Of a stretch of DNA of 42,028 nt, positions 33,326-41,739 are shown piece by piece (position 1 is the first letter of the stretch; each line of letters starts with the position of its first letter). This stretch comes from Pirellulaceae bacterium. Its GTDB lineage: Bacteria > Planctomycetota > Planctomycetia > Pirellulales > Thermoguttaceae. The stretch lies in assembly GCA_012744395.1 (NCBI GenBank), contig JAAYCB010000118.1, positions 1 through 42,028 on the forward strand, in the 5' to 3' direction. The notes beneath the pieces were generated by a model. It saw nothing but the letters and a program-made list of their open reading frames with translations, ran no database searches and had not been told where the DNA came from. A program made the position numbers and the translations under genes.

Positions 33326-34875
33326 CAGGTACCTCACGGTCTTCCCATTTGTCGAGCCACCGATCGTATCCAGGCATCGTGCTGGCGGCGGTCTGGCTGT
33401 CGATTTGCGGCGGCTGTTCCGCACTGCTGCGCCCGGAGAGCGGTGAGCAGGCTCTCCTGCCGCGCGTCGAGGCGACTGCGGCGGAGCCCGGCTTGGCGTC
33501 GCAAGCCGCGCGGGCCGGTTCCATCCAGAGCGCCGTCCAGGCATCCGGTCTCTCCGACCCGCGCCAAGCACTGCCGCTCGGCCAGACGGCAACCGCCGCA
33601 CAATGGCCAATGCCACAGGGGGCCATGCTGCTGGCAGCGCCGGGCGGATACCCGCCGTGGCCGATTCCGGGGCCATCGACCGAAATGAAGGCGTTCGTTT
33701 GCGAACTGGACGAGTTGCCCAACTTGGCCCCGGAGATCCGCTGCGAGATTCTTGCCTGGCTTTCCCAAACTCCCCAGAAATACCAGCCGCAGCTGATTCG
33801 CCAATACCGCGCTTTGCTGGCGATGGGAAGGACGAGGCAAAACAGCGGGGGCAAGTCCGAGGCGGCCCGCCCCGCCGTCGCGGCAAGCGCGCCTCCGGAG
33901 TCATCCGACGGCGATGCGCGTCCCGAGGGGCAGGACATTCGCCGACGCCAATCCGCGGCGGCGCCGAAGAAAGAGGCGACCGCTGCGGCCGTGGTCGCCG
34001 CGGCGTACCAGTCGCCCCTGGAGGCGGAGTCCGAATCCGATCTGGTCGACGGATTGGCGAGTCTGATCGAACAGTCGAGGGCCAAGGCGGAGCACGGTGG
34101 GGAAGGCCCTTCTCCCGAGGCGGCCGGCGGGGGCGTCGCCGGCAGGTCCGAAGAGGGCATCCACTGGCAGGATTACGTGGAGGCGGCGATCGAGGCCTAT
34201 CGGCGCCAGCATCGCGGGGAGGGGGAGACCGTGGGGAATCGGGATGACGAAGCCCGGCTTCGGCTGCTGTTGCTGATCGCCAACCGCCGCGAGGACGCCT
34301 GCCGCCCGATCCCGTCGCTTGAGCCGGAGATACAGGATTTCTGGTCGCAGGAGCTGTTTGGCCTGGCGACGCTGATCAGCGACGAGTGGATCGCCGATCG
34401 ATCCAATCGTCTCGCCGAGTCAAAACACTGCCTGGGCGAGGCGCTGACGCGGCTCGGTGAAGCGGCGCCGCTTCTTGTCCGCAATCTGGCGTTCGTCACG
34501 GAGGTGCAGAGCTACGGCTGCTATACACCGTTCGCCGGGTACGAATTCAGCCCGGGCCAGAAGGTGCTGCTCTACGCCGAGGTGGACAACTTCCAGAGCA
34601 CGGAGACGGCCCGGGGCCATTACACATCGTTGCGGAGCAGCTACGAGATCTTCGACAGCCGGCGGCAGAAAGTCGCGGACCACCAATTCGAGACGAACGA
34701 GGAATACTGCCGCAACCAGCGGCGCGATTTCTTCACCGTCTGCGAATTCGCCATCCCCGAACATCTCGCGCCGGGCAAGTACGAACTGCGCCTGACCGTT
34801 GCCGACTTGAACGGCGACAAGTCGGGCCAGTCGTCGATCCGATTCCACGTCGAGCAGCGGGCGCCGACCGGGTAA
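33322..34875 (+). CDS. Planctomycete-type lipoprotein with C-terminal beta domain
   Basis: 517 residues from the ATG at 33322; the frame is open back to 33196, but this start places a signal sequence at the N-terminus, ending in Ile-Cys-Gly-Gly-Cys (lipid attachment at about Cys33). Residues about 40-130 are low in complexity; 110-170 has a short helical region; about 180-290 is Ala/Glu-rich linker. The C-terminal half (about 300-515) is the conserved part: a helical block, then a beta domain with Tyr-Gly-Cys-Tyr, Val-Leu-Leu-Tyr-Ala-Glu-Val-Asp-Asn-Phe and Pro-Gly-Lys-Tyr-Glu-Leu-Arg-Leu-Thr-Val. It looks like an Ig-like, ligand-binding or assembly domain. I do not recognise its function. 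Confidence 0.75.
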   Translation: MTGTSRSSHLSSHRSYPGIVLAAVWLSICGGCSALLRPESGEQALLPRVEATAAEPGLASQAARAGSIQSAVQASGLSDPRQALPLGQTATAAQWPMPQGAMLLAAPGGYPPWPIPGPSTEMKAFVCELDELPNLAPEIRCEILAWLSQTPQKYQPQLIRQYRALLAMGRTRQNSGGKSEAARPAVAASAPPESSDGDARPEGQDIRRRQSAAAPKKEATAAAVVAAAYQSPLEAESESDLVDGLASLIEQSRAKAEHGGEGPSPEAAGGGVAGRSEEGIHWQDYVEAAIEAYRRQHRGEGETVGNRDDEARLRLLLLIANRREDACRPIPSLEPEIQDFWSQELFGLATLISDEWIADRSNRLAESKHCLGEALTRLGEAAPLLVRNLAFVTEVQSYGCYTPFAGYEFSPGQKVLLYAEVDNFQSTETARGHYTSLRSSYEIFDSRRQKVADHQFETNEEYCRNQRRDFFTVCEFAIPEHLAPGKYELRLTVADLNGDKSGQSSIRFHVEQRAPTG

Positions 34876-34878
34876 TCC

Positions 34879-34896
34879 CCGCCGGATCCCCGGCGG
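34879..34896. terminator. Hairpin between convergent genes
   Basis: CCGCCGG at 34879-34885 pairs with CCGGCGG at 34890-34896 across ATCC, in the 32-base gap between two convergent stop codons. It is symmetric and lacks a T-run. Confidence 0.5.
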
Positions 34897-34907
34897 CAGG
34901 CCGTGGA

Positions 34908-35429
34908 TCACTCCTTTTTGGGCGCACTTTTCGCGGCCGCTTCGGCAATCGCGTCGATCGCCTTGCCAACCTTGCTGACTGGGATCGCCAGCGGTCCGGA
35001 GGCGATTGTGCCGGTGCCTTCCTCGGCGTCCTTGGTCCGCAGGAAATCGTACATCCGCTTTTCCGATTGGGCCGCCGCCATGTCCAGGGGCGTGGCGCCG
35101 TGCTTGTCGCGGATATTCACGTCGGCGCCCTTGGCGATCAACTGCCCGGCGACCTTCAGATTGCCCATTCCGGCGGCGATGTGCAGCGGTGTCCAACCGT
35201 AGTTGTCTTCCGGCTCGTTGATATCGGCTTTTCCGAAGAGCAGATTGTCCATGATTCCGGTGCGATCGTCCGAGAGATAGGCGATCACGTGCATCGCCGC
35301 CAGGCCGGACTTATTCTTCGCGCCGGTCTTGACGCCATCGCGAACGAGGCGGAAGACCGCCTGGCGGTCGCCGCGGTAGGTTGCCTGCAACAGTTCATCG
35401 ACCTTCTTGCCGGAACCGAAAAGTGCCAT
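34908..35429 (-). CDS. Small ankyrin-repeat protein
   Basis: 173 residues; AGGAGGA before the ATG at 35429. After a short start (Leu-Leu-Gln-Ala-Thr-Tyr-Arg-Gly-Asp) there are three to four ankyrin units, the clearest being Tyr-Gly-Trp-Thr-Pro-Leu-His-Ile-Ala-Ala-Gly-Met-Gly and His-Gly-Ala-Thr-Pro-Leu-Asp-Met-Ala. The end is an Ala/Lys-rich helix. No signal peptide, so it is probably cytoplasmic and binds another protein. It follows the PQQ-propeller gene by 39 bases on the same strand, but one is exported and the other not, so a shared function is not evident. Confidence 0.85.
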   Translation of the reverse strand: MALFGSGKKVDELLQATYRGDRQAVFRLVRDGVKTGAKNKSGLAAMHVIAYLSDDRTGIMDNLLFGKADINEPEDNYGWTPLHIAAGMGNLKVAGQLIAKGADVNIRDKHGATPLDMAAAQSEKRMYDFLRTKDAEEGTGTIASGPLAIPVSKVGKAIDAIAEAAAKSAPKKE

Positions 35430-35468
35430 CTCTGCAACTCCTCCTAATCTTTACCTGGCTTGGCCCGT

Positions 35469-36812
35469 TTACCTGGTACCCGCGGCCTGTCTCCGCGTGC
35501 TTTTCTCGCCGGTCTCCTGCGGCCAGTTGACCACATCATAACAGAATAGCGCGTTTTGTTCGCGGAGGTAGAGTCTTCCCCCGCTGATCACGGGGTGGAC
35601 CCAACTTTGCCTGCGGCTGCGGATCGGGGGGGTGAAGCGGCCGCGGAGCTCGAATTCTTCGGGCGTCGCTCGCACAAGGCTGACCGGCCCGGCCTCATCG
35701 CGTGCGTAGAGCATTCCATCGGCAAAAAGGAGCGAGCACTTTCCGCAGGTTTCGTCTTGCCAGCGAACCCGGCCCGTCTTGTAGTCGAGGCAGCTCAGCT
35801 TGTTCGGATCGGCGCAGGTGTAGAGCGATCCGTTCCAGAGGACGGCGCCGCCATGGCCGAGCAGGAAGTCGGCCTTGAAATAGACCTCCTTGGCGAGGAA
35901 CTCCTCGCCGTGCTTCAGCGGCCAGACAACGCCGCTGCCGGCGCGGTCTCCGTCGGCAAAAATGGTCTGCCCGAACCAGACCGGCGAGCAGGCGGCGATC
36001 GCTTGGGGGGCGGGCGGGTCGCGAGCGGTCCTGGCCCCGGGCGCGGCGGCGGCACGGGCCGACTCGCCCGCCGGCGGATTCCAACGCCAGAGCAGACCGC
36101 CGCCGCGGACGCGAACGCCGATCAGCCCGGCGGCCGTCCGCTGGACGTATTGCTGGACCTCGCCGATCGAGACTTTGACGAGCGACGCGCCGCTGGCCGG
36201 ATCGCCGATCGGGGCGGCCCAGACCTTCTGCCCATTGACCCGCCAGAGGGCAAGCACGGTGGCCAGCGAACCGCCCGGCGTGCAGACCACCCAGTTGCCG
36301 TCGACCAGGGGCGATTCGCTGTAGCCGGTCTTGGCCGGGCTGCCGCCAAATTCGACAACCAGGTTCCGCCGCCACTCCAGCTGGCCGGACATCGTGTCGG
36401 CGCAGACCAAATCGCCGCTGATCCCCAGCGCGTAGACCCGATCGCGGTAGACGGCCGGGGTGCATCGCGGGCCGGCATGACCGGCCCCTGCCTGGCGGAT
36501 CGGGCCGATCGGGTAGGCCCAGATCACCCGCCCCCGGTTCGCGGAGTCGACGGCCATGAGCCACTCAGCGCCGTTCCGCTCTCCCATCGTGTAAAGCAGG
36601 CTGCCGACGACGGAGACTCCATAGAACCCCTGGCCGATCTGCTCGCTCCGCCACAGCAGACTGGGTCCGGCCTCGGGCCACTCCTTCAGCAGACCCGTCT
36701 CGGTGCAGATCGCATCGCGATGCGGCCCGCGAAAACACGGCCAATCGGCCGCCGGGACCGGCCAGGCGGCGGCACCAAGAATTACCGTGATCGCTGCAAC
36801 CGTTCGTCGCAT
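35469..36812 (-). CDS. Secreted PQQ-like beta-propeller protein
   Basis: 447 residues from the ATG at 36812; the frame is open to 36875, but this start gives a proper signal peptide (Thr-Val-Ala-Ala-Ile-Thr-Val-Ile-Leu-Gly-Ala-Ala-Ala, cleavage near Pro-Ala-Ala). The mature protein begins with Asp-Trp-Pro-Cys-Phe-Arg-Gly-Pro, the usual opening of planctomycete PQQ-like propellers, and carries repeated blades with Gly-Arg-Val-Arg/Ile-Trp and Leu-Tyr-x-x-x-Asp. Such proteins are BamB-like in fold and are often outer-membrane or periplasmic; whether PQQ is bound is not known. A gap-like Ala/Pro/Arg-rich loop lies at about 255-280. Confidence 0.87.
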   Translation of the reverse strand: MRRTVAAITVILGAAAWPVPAADWPCFRGPHRDAICTETGLLKEWPEAGPSLLWRSEQIGQGFYGVSVVGSLLYTMGERNGAEWLMAVDSANRGRVIWAYPIGPIRQAGAGHAGPRCTPAVYRDRVYALGISGDLVCADTMSGQLEWRRNLVVEFGGSPAKTGYSESPLVDGNWVVCTPGGSLATVLALWRVNGQKVWAAPIGDPASGASLVKVSIGEVQQYVQRTAAGLIGVRVRGGGLLWRWNPPAGESARAAAAPGARTARDPPAPQAIAACSPVWFGQTIFADGDRAGSGVVWPLKHGEEFLAKEVYFKADFLLGHGGAVLWNGSLYTCADPNKLSCLDYKTGRVRWQDETCGKCSLLFADGMLYARDEAGPVSLVRATPEEFELRGRFTPPIRSRRQSWVHPVISGGRLYLREQNALFCYDVVNWPQETGEKSTRRQAAGTR

Positions 36813-37529
36813 CCAAGTCACTACGCTGCTCCGTGCCGAGAACCATGCCCGCCTTTGGGGGTGGCTGCGATGCACTGAAGTTTACCTCGGCACGCCGAGG
36901 CTGCCAATCCGCCGATTGCGGCGACTGTCTCGGTCTTGGACTGTCAGCGCCGGGGGTCGCTTCGGCCGATCTGCCAATTGCCGGCACCCGACTTGGGACA
37001 ATGGTTGCAGGGGACGCGCGAAACGCCTTGTCGATGACTCTCCTGTTGCAGGATTCCCAGAACCGGAGCAAGACCCGCGTCGGCCGGCGGGATCGCCGGC
37101 GACCGCAATTTCCGGCGGATGGCCGGGCGTAACCCTTTCGAGGGAATTCATGGTCTGCCAGAAACACCCTGGAATTCGCATCCAGAACGGCTTCTGCTGG
37201 CTCGCCCGGAATGCGCTAAGTTCTTGATGGCTCATGTTTTACAGCTTTCTCCGGGGCTCGCGCAAGTCAATTCAGCCCCCCATACTTCTGCCACGCTCGC
37301 TTGACTCAATAATTCCGCCTAGTTAAAGTCAGGGCAGTGGCCATTCCCATCATCCATGTACCACTTACTTCTTCCTCACTGAAATCTGTTCTTCCTGATT
37401 AGATTCCGATTTGTGGGAAATCACATTCCCGATCAGTATCAGTCGAGGCTTTGCGGCGGTCTCCGGGAGCGCAGCTCTCTGCCGTGAAACCCGGCATCCA
37501 TCACGTTTCTCTCTAAAGGAGGACATGCG
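36813..37529. promoter_or_regulatory. Long intergenic region
   Basis: About 700 bases between divergent genes with no supported gene. The half nearest the prepilin-like gene (37240-37480) is AT-richer than its surroundings and is the probable promoter region. An AAGGAGGA ribosome binding site lies eight or nine bases ahead of the ATG at 37530. Confidence 0.45.
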
Positions 37530-38579
37530 ATGTGGTGGCACAAACGGTGTGCAAGGCGGAATGGCTTCACCTTGGTCGAGTTGCTGGTGGTGATTGCGAT
37601 CATCGGAATCTTGATCGCTTTGCTGCTGCCGGCGGTTCAGGCGGCCCGCGAGGCCGCCCGGCGGGCGCAGTGCAGCAACAATCTGAAGCAGATCGGTCTG
37701 GGGCTGCTCAACTACGAATCGACGTTCAAGACATTCCCTCCCGATTGGGTGCTGACGGGCGATTTGAACGTCCAGGGCTGGGGAGTCAAGATCCTGCCGT
37801 TCATCGAGCAGAGCGCCCTCTATGATCGCTACGACACGCGCGTGCCGACAATCAACGAGGCAACAGCCTTTGGGTTCCCCGCCGCCGTCATCCAGTCGAA
37901 TATCGCGGTCATCAACACCGAATTGGATGTATTCATCTGCCCCTCGGCTCCCGGTTCGGACCGGAACTACACCGGCGGCGGCACGCTGGCTGAGGGCTTG
38001 CCTCCGCTGAGTTGGAGCGCGGCGGCGTCGGATTATCTTGCCGTGGGCGGGGTGCGCAACGACCTCGCGAGTCTGGCTTATGCCGGCAGGACCGCCGCGA
38101 GCAGTCGCGACGGAACGCTTCAACCCTGCCTGAACGCTCCGGCATTGGGCCACGTGGACATTAGCACAAGCCGCATTTCGGACGTCATCGATGGCACCTC
38201 CAACACGATCCTGATCGGTGAGCGCGTGGGCGGAAACGCGATTTATCTCAAGGGCGGCCGCGCGGCAACGGACGCGGATCTTGCCCCCGACACGGTGGCC
38301 CAGAAGATCGGAGAGAACGGTGGCGGTTGGGGTGATTTTCTGAATAGCGACGTCTGGATGCAAGGAGCGCTGTACGATGGGCGGCGCGGTCCCTCGGGAG
38401 GGCCGTGCGGGATCAACTGCAACAATATCCGCGGCGACAGCTTCTACAGCTTCCATCCGGGCGGCGCGCAGTTCTTGATGTGTGACGGTTCCGTGCAGTT
38501 TCTGTCCGAGAGTATTCATCAGTATTCGCTCGCCGCGCGGATCACGCGGGCTGGCAGCGAAGCCTCGCTCGATCCCTAG
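37530..38579 (+). CDS. DUF1559 prepilin-like (type IV pilin/pseudopilin N-terminus) protein
   Basis: 349 residues with AAGGAGGA before the ATG. A basic leader ends in Arg-Asn-Gly, followed by Phe13-Thr-Leu-Val-Glu-Leu-Leu-Val-Val, the class III signal cut by prepilin peptidase, and a long hydrophobic helix ending in Ala-Arg-Glu-Ala-Ala-Arg-Arg. The C-terminal domain is that of the DUF1559 family: Cys-Ser-Asn-Asn-Leu-Lys-Gln-Ile-Gly, Trp-Gly-Val-Lys-Ile-Leu-Pro-Phe-Ile-Glu-Gln, and the end Phe-Leu-Met-Cys-Asp-Gly-Ser-Val-Gln-Phe. This large family is nearly confined to planctomycetes and related phyla; its role is unresolved, probably surface or periplasmic pseudopilus-like structures. It is followed by its usual lipoprotein partner. 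Confidence 0.95.
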   Translation: MWWHKRCARRNGFTLVELLVVIAIIGILIALLLPAVQAAREAARRAQCSNNLKQIGLGLLNYESTFKTFPPDWVLTGDLNVQGWGVKILPFIEQSALYDRYDTRVPTINEATAFGFPAAVIQSNIAVINTELDVFICPSAPGSDRNYTGGGTLAEGLPPLSWSAAASDYLAVGGVRNDLASLAYAGRTAASSRDGTLQPCLNAPALGHVDISTSRISDVIDGTSNTILIGERVGGNAIYLKGGRAATDADLAPDTVAQKIGENGGGWGDFLNSDVWMQGALYDGRRGPSGGPCGINCNNIRGDSFYSFHPGGAQFLMCDGSVQFLSESIHQYSLAARITRAGSEASLDP

Positions 38580-38648
38580 TCGCGCGCCAGCGGAGTGCGT
38601 TTTCAGGGAAGCGCTGTGACAGTTCACAAGACGGCAATGAGGATTTCC

Positions 38649-39092
38649 ATGAGACTGCCAACGGCACAACGACTCGCGCTGCTTGCCGGCGTCTGCCTTT
38701 CCGGTGTAGCGTGCAGCGAGCAGGGACCGCCTCGCAAAGAGACATATCCGGTTACCGGGCAGGTCTATGTCGACGGGGCGCCCGCGAACTATCTGGCGGT
38801 GACGTGCCACGACACGAAAGGCATGGATGCGGCAATGCCCACCGTGTCTTCAGCCTTTACCGGCGAGGACGGCGGGTTCTCGATTTCTACGTACGAGTCT
38901 GGCGATGGAGTCCCGGCGGGCGACTACGTCCTGACGTTCATGTGGGGGCAGAAGGAGGCGTTCTCCGGCCGCTACGGCGGCCCCGACAAACTGAACAACC
39001 GTTACACGGACCCGAAAGACGCGCCCGTTCGCTTCACAGTCGAAGCCGGGAAGCCGACCGATCTGGGCCGGATCGAACTAACCAAGAAGTAG
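38649..39092 (+). CDS. Small lipoprotein, carboxypeptidase-regulatory-like
   Basis: 147 residues from the ATG at 38649, chosen because GAGG sits six bases ahead; ATGs at 38637 and 38595 are in the same frame. A signal peptide ends in Ser-Gly-Val-Ala-Cys (lipid attachment near Cys20). The rest is one compact beta-sandwich with Tyr-Pro-Val-Thr-Gly-Gln-Val-Tyr-Val-Asp-Gly at its start and Gly-Asp-Tyr-Val-Leu-Thr-Phe near its middle, like transthyretin-like/carboxypeptidase-regulatory domains. This kind of lipoprotein regularly follows DUF1559 genes in planctomycetes, and the two probably act together at the cell envelope. The gap to the DUF1559 stop is 69 bases. Confidence 0.8.
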   Translation: MRLPTAQRLALLAGVCLSGVACSEQGPPRKETYPVTGQVYVDGAPANYLAVTCHDTKGMDAAMPTVSSAFTGEDGGFSISTYESGDGVPAGDYVLTFMWGQKEAFSGRYGGPDKLNNRYTDPKDAPVRFTVEAGKPTDLGRIELTKK

Positions 39093-39146
39093 GCCGGCGC
39101 CAACAGACGCAAGTCCCCCAAACGGTTCCCCCTGGCTGGCGGAGAA

Positions 39147-40103
39147 TTACTTCACAGCCGCTGGTTGCTCCACCGCCATGCGGAACTGCCGCCAGCCGAT
39201 CAGCTCAATTTCCAGCCGCTTCGCCTCGGCAATTACCTCCGGATCGGTGAACACGCGGCGGTCGCTGTCGCGGCGGGCGGCGCTGTTGGTGATCGCCCGC
39301 AGTTCCTCGTTGTCGTAGCCGCAGTGGACGATCAACTGGGTTACGCCCGGCTGCAAGTTGCGGAGGAACGTCAGGTAGTCTTCCTTGCGCTCTGCGTGGC
39401 TTTCGCCTCCATAAAATTGTGCCAGGCGATCCGGTACGGGAAACCCGCGACGGTCGACCATTTCCAGCAGGGCCTTCCCCTTCTCCGCCAGCGCGGGATA
39501 CTCGCGGACCAATTCGCCGGCGGCGTCGCGCGAGAACAACACCGGCAGGTCGTACTCCATCCCCAGCTTCACATAGATCTCCACCAGGTCCGGCCGGCTG
39601 GCCAACGCGCCCATGTGCGTGTCGAGATGGCTTACCGCAACGCCGAACTGCCTGGCCCTCTCGATCTGGGCGCGCAGTTCCATTTCGACCTCCTCCGCCT
39701 TGGCGTGTTTTGCGACTTGGCGGACGTTGCCCCACAGGTAACCCTGCGGGTCGACCAGGCTGGACACCTTGTCGCGTGGGGAAACGGGACCCCAACGGTA
39801 GTTCTCCCATTCGCAGTTGAGCGTCAGGTGGACGCCGAAGTCCATTTCCGGGTGCTTTCTGGCGTAGGCGGCGAACTCGACAAACCAGGGGCACGGCACC
39901 ATGATGCTTGCCGAAGAGACGATGCCGCGCTGCATCGCCTCGATCGTGCCCGTGTTGGCCGAGTGCGACATGCCCGCGTCGTCGGCATGGAGGATCAGGT
40001 ATTTCCTGTTCTCGGCGAGCTTCCCAGGCTCCTCCGCGCTGAGCCGCGTGGTTCCGGAGGACAGGAAAAGAACAGCCAAGGCGAACCCGGAGACGACTTT
40101 CAT
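39147..40103 (-). CDS. Secreted YdjC/ChbG-type carbohydrate deacetylase
   Basis: 318 residues with a signal peptide (about 1-23). The family motifs are present: His39-Ala-Asp41-Asp42, Gly-Val-His92-Leu-Thr-Leu-Asn, and Ser-His159-Leu-Asp-Thr-His163, which bind the metal and water. ChbG-type enzymes remove an acetyl group from chito-oligosaccharides; the close motif set supports a deacetylase, but the substrate is open. Export makes a role on environmental polysaccharides likely. The ATG overlaps the stop of a small open frame (40100-40381) by ATGA. The gene is the last of the minus-strand group that includes the carboxypeptidase. Confidence 0.85.
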   Translation of the reverse strand: MKVVSGFALAVLFLSSGTTRLSAEEPGKLAENRKYLILHADDAGMSHSANTGTIEAMQRGIVSSASIMVPCPWFVEFAAYARKHPEMDFGVHLTLNCEWENYRWGPVSPRDKVSSLVDPQGYLWGNVRQVAKHAKAEEVEMELRAQIERARQFGVAVSHLDTHMGALASRPDLVEIYVKLGMEYDLPVLFSRDAAGELVREYPALAEKGKALLEMVDRRGFPVPDRLAQFYGGESHAERKEDYLTFLRNLQPGVTQLIVHCGYDNEELRAITNSAARRDSDRRVFTDPEVIAEAKRLEIELIGWRQFRMAVEQPAAVK

Positions 40104-40381
40104 GATTCGGTGCTCCCACTGCCAATCCCGCCGAACATGTGAAACCCGAGCGCAATTCTAATCAGTCCGCGCAGGCGGCGGAAGCAGGAATCCGCTTTTG
40201 GATCGCATGCGGCCGCGATGGATTGGAAAGTGTAGAAAGCGCCGCCGATCGCAAAAGGCGCCACCCACAGACTGGCGATGAACTGGTGAGAGGAGGGTGC
40301 GCTTGCCGGCCCTGTCAGTCCGCGGCCGGCTTGTCGCGTTGCAGTCGTTCGGCGCTCAGTCCTCCGCGGCGGTGAGGACAT
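40100..40381 (-). CDS. Possible small protein overlapping the deacetylase start
   Basis: An open frame of 93 residues from the ATG at 40381, overlapping the end of the carboxypeptidase gene by 26 bases and the start of the deacetylase by four (ATGA). Residues about 37-55 are hydrophobic. The codon composition is ordinary, no domain is recognisable and no strong ribosome binding site precedes it. It may simply be a gap between two genes. Listed because the ATGA junction would be a normal way to couple translation. Confidence 0.2.
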   Translation of the reverse strand: MSSPPRRTERRTTATRQAGRGLTGPASAPSSHQFIASLWVAPFAIGGAFYTFQSIAAACDPKADSCFRRLRGLIRIALGFHMFGGIGSGSTES

Positions 40382-41444
40382 CGTGGAGGGCGAGGGCCAG
40401 ATTGCGGCCGGATTCGAGAAGCCGCTCGCGGGTCCACCCGCCCGGCTCGTACGTGTAGGGATAGGTCACGTTGAGGCCTTCTTCGCTGGCTGCCCAGAGC
40501 GAGAATTTGCCCGGCGGACCGTTCTCCACGTTTCGCTTGAAGTTGCCCGGCGGTCCGCAGCGGACGACGTCCGGTTCACGTTTCAATAGGGCATTCGCAT
40601 AGGCATTCAGGCGGGCCTCGATGAGCGGGGAGCGCCAGTTTCCAACGTCCTGCGGACCGTGCATGTCCCAGGAATAGTCGGCGCGGCCGCCCGTATCCTT
40701 CTTGATCGCCGCGGTGAGCGTGTCGATCGTCGAGAATCTGCCGCTCGTCGTCCATGCCCGGTTGTGGTCCCGCGCGCCGGCGGCGTACAACTCCGGATTG
40801 CCGCGATAGCACCCGTTGGTGCCCGCATTCGGGTCCGGCGCGGCCTTCAGATTGATCCGCTGGACCGCCTGGTATCGGCCTTCCGGATTGACATCGGGAT
40901 ACACATAGAAGACCGCCGTGCCGCGTAGAAAGACCGCCCGAGGGTCGCTGCCGGCCAGGAAATTCACCATCCCTTCCAAGACCCAGTTGCCGGTGAACTC
41001 GGTGGCATGGTTTCCCGAAACCAGAACCATCTTGATTTTCGGCCCCTTGGCGGAAGGGTCGGTGATCTGGTAGCCGTAGATGTTCTGGGGCGGGATCTCC
41101 GGGTCTTGCGGAAAGGCAGGGTTTTTTGGCCAGCCGGGCGTGCGTCCCAGCACCATCGCCTGGTTTCCGCTTGCGGTCGGCGCTACCCAGCGCAGCCTGC
41201 CAACCAATTCCGTATGCCGAGCGACCATCTCCGGCGTGTAGGCCGGAACCGGATTATCCAGGGAGCGCCATGCCTCGATGATGTAATAATCGAAGACCTT
41301 TTCATAGGGATAGGCGAAATTGCTTTCATCGACCGTCACGGGCGCGGCGGCGGGCCGACGCGCGCTTTCGCTCGCCACGGCGGCCAGAGGCAGGCCGGCA
41401 GCCACGATCACGCTCAACCTGAATACGCTGTTGATGCCGCGCAT
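40356..41444 (-). CDS. Secreted M14-type zinc carboxypeptidase-like protein
   Basis: 362 residues from the ATG at about 41444 with GGAGA five bases upstream; signal peptide about 1-25. Zinc ligands of the M14 family are visible: His146-x-x-Glu149 in Ser-Gly-Asn-His-Ala-Thr-Glu-Phe and His262 in Trp-Asp-Met-His-Gly-Pro. Asn228-Arg229 matches the substrate-carboxylate binding Asn-Arg pair. The family removes C-terminal amino acids, or in some branches acts on cell-wall peptides. The frame is open upstream, but that part covers the damaged gene and is not part of this protein. It belongs to a group of exported hydrolases on the minus strand. Confidence 0.82.
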   Translation of the reverse strand: MRGINSVFRLSVIVAAGLPLAAVASESARRPAAAPVTVDESNFAYPYEKVFDYYIIEAWRSLDNPVPAYTPEMVARHTELVGRLRWVAPTASGNQAMVLGRTPGWPKNPAFPQDPEIPPQNIYGYQITDPSAKGPKIKMVLVSGNHATEFTGNWVLEGMVNFLAGSDPRAVFLRGTAVFYVYPDVNPEGRYQAVQRINLKAAPDPNAGTNGCYRGNPELYAAGARDHNRAWTTSGRFSTIDTLTAAIKKDTGGRADYSWDMHGPQDVGNWRSPLIEARLNAYANALLKREPDVVRCGPPGNFKRNVENGPPGKFSLWAASEEGLNVTYPYTYEPGGWTRERLLESGRNLALALHDVLTAAED

Positions 41445-41452
41445 CGTCTCTC

Positions 41453-41727
41453 CTACTGGGGCCCGAACACCAAACTGAGAAACGCCCGCAGGCTGGGGAC
41501 ATGAATTTCGTGCCCCCCGGGGAAGGCAACCATGGCCACGTTCTGGCGTACGCCAAGATCGCGATAGATCGGCGCAATCTCCGGCATCACGCGAACCGCC
41601 ACCGAGCGCGGAAACTGCGATGGCGGTTCGTCGATGCCGTTCTGGCACATCAGCGGCCGCGGCCAGGGCCGGGCCGGCGGCGCAGATCACGGCCAGTCCA
41701 AGCAGCGGGCCGGCAATTCGGCGTCAT
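41453..41727 (-). pseudogene. Internally deleted secreted hydrolase remnant
   Basis: From the ATG at 41727, the minus strand shows what looks like a signal peptide (Leu-Leu-Gly-Leu-Ala-Val-Ile-Cys-Ala-Ala-Gly-Pro-Ala-Leu-Ala) in one frame, and then, in a different frame, a C-terminal piece of about 60 residues with Val-Met-Pro-Glu-Ile-Ala-Pro-Ile-Tyr and Ala-Phe-Pro-Gly-Gly-His-Glu-Ile-His, ending at a TAG at 41453. The signal frame is not joined to the second frame, and no middle part is present, so this is best read as a gene that lost its centre and its frame. The C-terminal piece resembles a hydrolase tail with a catalytic His. It sits 12 bases after the preceding hydrolase stop. Confidence 0.4.
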
Positions 41728-41739
41728 GGGTCGAGTCCT

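Noticed and set aside
31860..34160. Minus-strand frame of 766 codons
   Set aside because: It crosses the lipoprotein gene and the GT2 gene in a wrong frame; the GT2 and lipoprotein frames have signal, motif and start evidence.
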